The translations under genes were made by a program, and so were the position numbers. This document shows, one piece after another, positions 59,367 to 64,000 of a DNA stretch of 64,000 nucleotides (position 1 is the stretch's first letter; the number at the start of each line of letters is the position of its first letter). The notes under the pieces were generated by a model. The model had not been told where the DNA came from. It did no database searches and saw only the letters and a program-made list of their open reading frames with translations. This DNA is from an uncultured Ruminococcus sp. (GTDB lineage Bacteria; Bacillota; Clostridia; Oscillospirales; Ruminococcaceae): NCBI GenBank assembly GCA_910584195.1, contig CAJTYV010000001.1, positions 254,818 through 318,817 of the forward strand, written 5' to 3'.

Positions 59367-59924
59367 ATGCTTATCGGAAATTTCGTCGGACACCTGAATA
59401 CCATTCTGAAACACAGACATATGGTTATGCTGCATTGTTTTAAGGCGGGAATTTTCCGCAGAGGTCTGCTGCACGACCTGTCGAAGTTTTCACCCGTGGA
59501 ATTTATACCCGGCGTATTATACTATCAGGGAAGCCGAAGTCCCAATGAACGTGAACGAGAGGTAAGCGGATTCTCAAAAGCCTGGATGCACCACAAAGGC
59601 AGAAACCGTCACCATTTTGAATATTGGACTGACTATTCAATTAAGACAGGTATGCTCGATCCGGTAAAAATGCCTGACGAATACATTTTTGAAATGTTCT
59701 GTGACCGTGTTGCCGCTTCAAAAATATACAAAAAATCAGAATACAACGACCGATGTCCCCTTGAATACTACAATGCAAGACGTGCAAAGCGCGATATAGA
59801 GCCACTTACAGCAGCTAAGCTGGAATTTCTTTTGCACCTTCTTGCTGATAAAGGCGAAGATGCGGCGTTTCGATTTATAAGGAAAAAAATCAAGACTATG
59901 AAGAAAAGGAGAAATTTGCATTGA
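59367..59924 (+). CDS. DUF5662-family protein
   Basis: 185 residues from ATG 59367 with AGAAGG; a frame extending to 59295 overlaps the LacI gene and has no ribosome site. His-rich motifs HRHMVMLHCFKAGIFRRGLL, HDLSKFSPVEF and MHHKGRNRHHFEYW suggest a metal-dependent, HD-like helical fold, as in DUF5662 proteins of Firmicutes. Function unknown. The C-terminus is very basic (KKIKTMKKRRNLH). It overlaps the next gene by 4 bp (TTGA), so it is translated together with the GH3 lipoprotein. Confidence 0.82.
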   Translation: MLIGNFVGHLNTILKHRHMVMLHCFKAGIFRRGLLHDLSKFSPVEFIPGVLYYQGSRSPNEREREVSGFSKAWMHHKGRNRHHFEYWTDYSIKTGMLDPVKMPDEYIFEMFCDRVAASKIYKKSEYNDRCPLEYYNARRAKRDIEPLTAAKLEFLLHLLADKGEDAAFRFIRKKIKTMKKRRNLH

Positions 59925-61150
59925 AAAAAATATTTTTGCCTGCGCTTCTTTTATCTTTGCTGACAGGATGCGGCGATTCGCCTGTGGAGCTTTCCGCGGT
60001 CAGCATACCGGCTGCGAATTTTTCCGAATCCGAAACAATTCCGGACACTTCCGAAAACAAAACGACCGAATCGTCTTCGGAAAATCCGACCGAAACTGAA
60101 GATAAAATTTCTGCAAAAGCAGCTCAAAAACTCAAGGAAATGAATTTGCAGGAAAAAATCTGTCAGATGTTTATAGCAGTTCCCGAAGCAGTCCCCGGAT
60201 ACAGCAGCATGCTGTACGTTGACGACTGGTTTGAAACATGCTATGAAGAATATCCTATAGGCGGATTTATCTACTTTGAATCAAATATTTCCTACGATCA
60301 GCAGCTTCGCGATCTACTCGGCAGATCTCAGGAAACGGCTATGGATAAAGGCATCGGCGTTTTCCAGTCTGTTGATGAAGAAGGCGGTTCCATTACTCGT
60401 GTTCAGAGAACCTTATGGACAGATCCCGTGTATGATATGAGTCATTACGGCAAACTTAACAATTTCGATAAGGCATACGATGCCGGACGAATTATCGGCG
60501 GATATTTGGCGGATTACGGTTTTAATGTGGACTTCGCTCCCGTTGCGGACGTTAATATTAATCCCTCAAACGAACTTGGCAAGCGTATTTTCAGCAGCGA
60601 TCCCATTGTTGTTTCCGATATGTCGTCAGCAGTAATAAAGGGTCTGAAATCTCAAAAAATATGTACAACATTGAAACATTTCCCAGGTCTGGGTGCAGGA
60701 GACGGCAACACTCATTATAATTCCGTATATATCGACCGTACATACGAACAGCTTACAATAGAAGAGTTTCCTGCATTCAAGGGCGGTATTGAGGAGGGTA
60801 CGGATTTTGTCATGGTAGGTCACCAGATAACAGCCGCTTCGGGAGACGAACTTCCCGGAGATCTCTCGCCTGTGGTCGTTACGGACTGGCTCAGGGGCGA
60901 AATGGGATTTGACGGAATAATTATTTCCGATTCCCAATCAATGGGAGCAATAACGAATGTCTATACAAGCGATGAAGCGGCTGTAATGGCTGTTAAGGCG
61001 GGAGTAGATATAATACTGATGCCTTATGATCTAAGAACAGCCGTAGACGGACTGAAAACCGCAGTAAATACGGGAAAGATCCCACTCGAAAGAATTAACG
61101 AAAGCGTTTCCAGAATCCTTGAAAAAAAAGAAGAAATGGGACTGATATAG
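59921..61150 (+). CDS. NagZ-like GH3 lipoprotein (beta-N-acetylhexosaminidase type)
   Basis: 409 residues with a TTG start at 59921 (AAAGGAG 8 bp upstream), overlapping the previous stop. Lipobox LLTGC (Cys about 17), then an acidic Ser/Thr/Glu linker to about 65. A single GH3 TIM barrel follows: IGVFQSVDEEGGSITRVQ, VDFAPVADVNINP, the NagZ-like TLKHFPGLGAGDGNTHYNS with the His-containing loop, and the nucleophile Asp in IIISDSQSMGAI. It lacks the second GH3 domain, as NagZ does. Likely role: removal of N-acetylglucosamine residues from peptidoglycan or glycans outside the cell. A good terminator follows. Confidence 0.9.
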   Translation: MKKIFLPALLLSLLTGCGDSPVELSAVSIPAANFSESETIPDTSENKTTESSSENPTETEDKISAKAAQKLKEMNLQEKICQMFIAVPEAVPGYSSMLYVDDWFETCYEEYPIGGFIYFESNISYDQQLRDLLGRSQETAMDKGIGVFQSVDEEGGSITRVQRTLWTDPVYDMSHYGKLNNFDKAYDAGRIIGGYLADYGFNVDFAPVADVNINPSNELGKRIFSSDPIVVSDMSSAVIKGLKSQKICTTLKHFPGLGAGDGNTHYNSVYIDRTYEQLTIEEFPAFKGGIEEGTDFVMVGHQITAASGDELPGDLSPVVVTDWLRGEMGFDGIIISDSQSMGAITNVYTSDEAAVMAVKAGVDIILMPYDLRTAVDGLKTAVNTGKIPLERINESVSRILEKKEEMGLI

Positions 61151-61280
61151 CAAAAATGGTACATTGTCCGTCACTCAGACAGCATACCGTTGTTTTTTGG
61201 CTATCTTCTGAACGAGCAGACGCCCAAGAAAAATATGGCATGCGATGCATACTGTTCGAAGGTCTTTCACATAAAGTTTT

Positions 61281-61310
61281 ACCCCCGATTCCGGTGACAG
61301 AATCGGGGGT
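61281..61310 (+). terminator. Terminator of the GH3 lipoprotein unit
   Basis: ACCCCCGATTC / GAATCGGGGGT perfect 11-bp stem (61281-61310), then TTTTATAC. Confidence 0.88.
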
Positions 61311-61321
61311 TTTATACAGGC

Positions 61322-61344
61322 ACTCCCCGAAAAATTCGGGGAGT
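61322..61344 (-). terminator. Terminator of the GH9 gene
   Basis: ACTCCCCGAA / TTCGGGGAGT perfect 10-bp stem with loop AAA, 14 bp past the minus-strand stop. Confidence 0.75.
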
Positions 61345-61358
61345 ATAATTAAAAACTC

Positions 61359-64000
61359 TTAATTAGGAAGTTCCTTAATTGGAAAATTGCTTGCTTTCAA
61401 AATTGACGCATCGACCATTTGAATAGCAATAGCATCGCTTGTCTTAACACCGTCGCCATTGTTGCAGACATCTGCATTGGCAAGACCCTGAGTGGAAAGA
61501 CCATACTTATCCTGATTTCCGAGATGCTGAAGAATAGCTGTGGAGTCCGCGATAGTTACCTTGCCGTCACAGTTTGCATCGCCATAGAGCGTTACATTGC
61601 TTGACGGAGGATTCGTTGCCGGAGGATTCGTTGCAGGGGGATTTGTTACAGGCGGATTTGTGGGAGTAACAGAGCCGGAACCGTCTGTATAAACCTTTAT
61701 CGAATCAATTGTAAACTGTTTGCAATCGATCCACCAAATACCCCATTTAAGTTCTCCGCCGTATTGAGTCTGAATATTCTTTGCAGTAGCCGAATCAATA
61801 TTCCATGTAATAGTACCCTTGTTTCCGCTGAATACTTCTTCCATGTCATCTGTTTGAGTCCAATAATCGGGAGAAACCTTTGTGGAGGAACCAAATGCGC
61901 CCTGCCACTTTCCGATATTTCCGTTTGCAGAGATATTTATCTCAACCTTTTTAATAGTTTCATTTGCACCGATTCCGAAATCAGCCCATTCCCAACCGAT
62001 CATCTTATCGTTTTCGGGAAGCTTACTGTAATCGACTGATTGGTTGAGCTTATTCTCATATTCTCCTTTTCCGCTTGTTGAGGGGGTATTTGCCTTAGTC
62101 GTTGTTTGAACAGAAGGCTTTTCCGTCTGAGGAGATGTCTGAACAGGAGTCGAAGAACCCTTGTATGCGTCTGTAATAACTGTAATGGAATCAATGTTAA
62201 ACTGCTGACAGTCGATCCACCAAACTCCGAATTTAAGATCTCCTGTAGTATTGATTATTTTAGCAGTTGCATTATCAAGCTTCCATGTAATAGTTCCCTT
62301 ATTGCCGCTGATAGTCTGAGACATATTGTCTGTCTGAGTCCAGTATTCAGGCGATACGCTTGTGGACGAACCGAATGCGCCCTCCCACTTGCCGATAGTA
62401 TTGCTTGCAGAGATGTTTACCTGAACTTCCTGAATAGTTTCACCGTAATTAATGTTGAAATCATTCCATTTGAATCCGAGCATTCTTTCATCCTCGGGGA
62501 GGTTCGGATAATCTACCGCCTGATCAACCGAAACCGTATACGAGCCGTTTGACGCAGGAGTTGAAGGAGTTGTTACAGCCGGAGTCGTAGTGGGCGGATT
62601 AGGAGTTGTTATCTGTCCGCTGTAGATCTTATCAACACCTTCGATAGATGAAACAGTCTTACCTGTCTTATAAAATTCATAAAGACCTGCCGCCGCACCA
62701 ACAAGACCTGCATTATAATCGCAGGCAACTTCGTTGCACACGTAGTCGTTCATATCATCGGTATAAGTGCCTCCTGCATCTGTCGGACCTCCGACAAGAG
62801 CGCCGATAAGGCTGTGACCGTTGGGACTTATAGACTGTGGATGAGCAGAACCGTCAAATTCATCATATGAATTATATCCGGAAGCAGCTCTGTGATGAGG
62901 ATTCTTTGCAGAATTCGAAGCAAATCCTACAACAAAACAGGTATTTGCAGGATTGTTTCCTGTAATATAATCCATCTGACCCTTAGCCCATGAGCTGAAG
63001 TCTGCCGAAGAATTCTTAGAAGCGACAAGAGCTGCAAACTGCATGCCACAATTTATACGTGCGCTTCCCCACTTATCTAAAAACAAATAATTGCTGCCAG
63101 TAGCATTGCTGCCAATATAGGAGTTTACCTTATTCCAGTTATTTGTAATGTGCGCATAAACACATGCAGCGCCGAGTCCTCTGTTTTCCCAGCCGTCTAT
63201 CCAACCGAGATATTCAGTCTGCTTACTTGCACAATCGTTCTTATACTGTTCTTCTCCTGTAGCAAGATAGAGCCAACCTGCCGCATTAGCCTGTTCGTCC
63301 TGACATGAAGTAGAACCGTAGAATGTCTGACCGTTCTCGCTTGGACCGTCCGTAGCTACCTGATTATATTGCGTTGAGAACTTGTAGAGAGCCTTTGCAT
63401 ACTTTAAATCCTCTTCATTACCGAAATTAAGATAGCTCAGAGCAAGAGAAGCAGCATAATCAGCGGCAATATCACTTGCACCATTAGAGGTCCAGTACAT
63501 CTTGCGCTTTCCCTGAACATTCTCCTGATTTTCGGGAGAACCCCAATAGTTGTGATCGGTAACTCCGCTTTCCTTTTGATAGAGGAATGATGAAACTGAA
63601 TCACCGCTAAGCTTTGTAGAATTTTTAAAGAACTCGTTAAAGTGGTCGGAGAGCATTTTTAAATGCTCAGCCTGACCTGTAGCATTGTAAGCATCCTTAA
63701 ATTCATAATAGCTCCAGCCGAGTACGGATGCTGTATAACCCTGCGGCAAACCGAACATAGCATGGTCGCCTGCATCGTGAAAACCACCCTTTACTTCATC
63801 AGAGGTATGGCAGTTGCCTCTCCATGTAAGTCCGGATTTTTGTTCAACTTCATCTCCGCACATATTCGCATCATAAAAATAGAGAGAGTACTGAAGCAGC
63901 TTTGCATAATCGTCAGAACCGGAGGCAGCAACTGTATTGAGAGAGGGAGCAGCTGTTACAAATGAACCTGCCATAGAGGCGGCAGCTATCATTCCGCTTA
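61359..64000 (-). CDS. GH9 endoglucanase with two carbohydrate-binding-like modules and dockerin (5' end missing)
   Basis: The gene runs off the window end; at least 878 residues are visible, beginning inside a signal peptide (AAASMAGSFVTAAP). GH9 domain (about 25-450): KGGFHDAGDHAMFGLPQG holds the catalytic Asp pair and VCNEVACDYNAGLVGAA the acid Glu. HHRAASGYNSYDEFDG is the conserved His/Arg loop. Two near-identical modules follow (about 485-620 and 650-780; shared text GKWEGAFGSSTSVSPEYWTQ / GKWQGAFGSSTKVSPDYWTQ). They resemble binding modules of R. flavefaciens GH9 enzymes. After a Pro/Thr linker (TNPPATNPPATNPP) comes a dockerin (YGDANCDGKVTIADSTAILQ). It cleaves cellulose outside the cell, presumably anchored to a scaffoldin. 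Confidence 0.95.
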   Translation of the reverse strand, partial: SGMIAAASMAGSFVTAAPSLNTVAASGSDDYAKLLQYSLYFYDANMCGDEVEQKSGLTWRGNCHTSDEVKGGFHDAGDHAMFGLPQGYTASVLGWSYYEFKDAYNATGQAEHLKMLSDHFNEFFKNSTKLSGDSVSSFLYQKESGVTDHNYWGSPENQENVQGKRKMYWTSNGASDIAADYAASLALSYLNFGNEEDLKYAKALYKFSTQYNQVATDGPSENGQTFYGSTSCQDEQANAAGWLYLATGEEQYKNDCASKQTEYLGWIDGWENRGLGAACVYAHITNNWNKVNSYIGSNATGSNYLFLDKWGSARINCGMQFAALVASKNSSADFSSWAKGQMDYITGNNPANTCFVVGFASNSAKNPHHRAASGYNSYDEFDGSAHPQSISPNGHSLIGALVGGPTDAGGTYTDDMNDYVCNEVACDYNAGLVGAAAGLYEFYKTGKTVSSIEGVDKIYSGQITTPNPPTTTPAVTTPSTPASNGSYTVSVDQAVDYPNLPEDERMLGFKWNDFNINYGETIQEVQVNISASNTIGKWEGAFGSSTSVSPEYWTQTDNMSQTISGNKGTITWKLDNATAKIINTTGDLKFGVWWIDCQQFNIDSITVITDAYKGSSTPVQTSPQTEKPSVQTTTKANTPSTSGKGEYENKLNQSVDYSKLPENDKMIGWEWADFGIGANETIKKVEINISANGNIGKWQGAFGSSTKVSPDYWTQTDDMEEVFSGNKGTITWNIDSATAKNIQTQYGGELKWGIWWIDCKQFTIDSIKVYTDGSGSVTPTNPPVTNPPATNPPATNPPSSNVTLYGDANCDGKVTIADSTAILQHLGNQDKYGLSTQGLANADVCNNGDGVKTSDAIAIQMVDASILKASNFPIKELPN

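Noticed and set aside
61156..61362. 68-codon open frame after the GH3 lipoprotein
   Set aside because: It passes through two strong terminators and lacks a ribosome site.
1..64000. tRNA, rRNA, CRISPR arrays, transposases or phage genes
   Set aside because: I looked for clover-leaf T-loop sequences, regularly spaced direct repeats and known mobile-element proteins on both strands and saw none.

Overview
The window looks like chromosomal DNA of an anaerobic, fibre-degrading Firmicute close to Ruminococcus. The evidence is as follows. Three secreted proteins carry Ruminococcus-type dockerins with the core YGDANCDG.VTIADSTAILQ. One of them is a GH9 cellulase. There is a domain-swapped GH3 beta-glucosidase, a reverse-order rubrerythrin, strictly anaerobic flavin/iron-sulfur redox chemistry, and strong AGGAGG ribosome binding sites. 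Nothing in the sequence fixes the species. No rRNA, tRNA, CRISPR array, transposase, prophage or plasmid function was seen.

Bases 1-13135, all on the plus strand, form a redox block. It holds the end of NADP isocitrate dehydrogenase, the NADH sensor Rex, fumarase, and a seven-gene hdrB-hdrC-hdrA-flxD-flxC-flxB-flxA run that is translationally coupled. After a 286-bp structured spacer come an iron-sulfur and an FAD subunit of a soluble fumarate-reductase-like enzyme and an AspT/SucE-type dicarboxylate exporter. My reading (inference) is a complete cytoplasmic route from malate through fumarate to exported succinate. In it, NADH oxidation by FlxA/HdrA would be coupled by flavin-based electron bifurcation to ferredoxin and to fumarate or a thiol/disulfide. 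This is the most interesting system in the window.

Bases 13155-35518 are mostly minus-strand housekeeping and envelope genes: a small SpoT-like HD hydrolase, GlmS, an SPFH protein with zinc ribbons, a dockerin-bearing leucine-rich-repeat protein, an ArsC-like protein, the GH3 enzyme, UppP and a Crp/Fnr regulator. On the plus strand lie rubrerythrin, a GH25 muramidase, an AEC transporter and a ROK regulator. A PspA operon follows, with a previously uncalled 56-residue membrane protein, then a Pro-rich repeat membrane protein and PurA.

Bases 35664-49050 hold a large N-terminal-dockerin beta-helix protein, aspartokinase, KtrA/KtrB potassium uptake, a GH13 enzyme fused to a DUF1653 domain, an HD hydrolase, a GIY-YIG protein, Tex and an alpha/beta hydrolase. 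Bases 49358-55170 are a TetR / DUF308 / MMPL / heptad-repeat export cassette. Bases 55565-61150 contain an orphan solute-binding lipoprotein, a tiny unknown protein, a LacI regulator, a DUF5662 protein and a NagZ-like GH3 lipoprotein. The window ends inside the GH9 cellulase gene.

The intergenic spaces hold a dispersed family of long-hairpin elements. Four carry an ATAC-x4/5-GTAT core, at about 586, 50006, 50836 and 55338. Several share TTAAGGCARCACCGCAC ends, including shorter copies at 13733, 39001 and 41367. All four core-bearing copies sit just upstream of plus-strand genes. Most promoters follow TTGNNN-17-TGNTATAAT.
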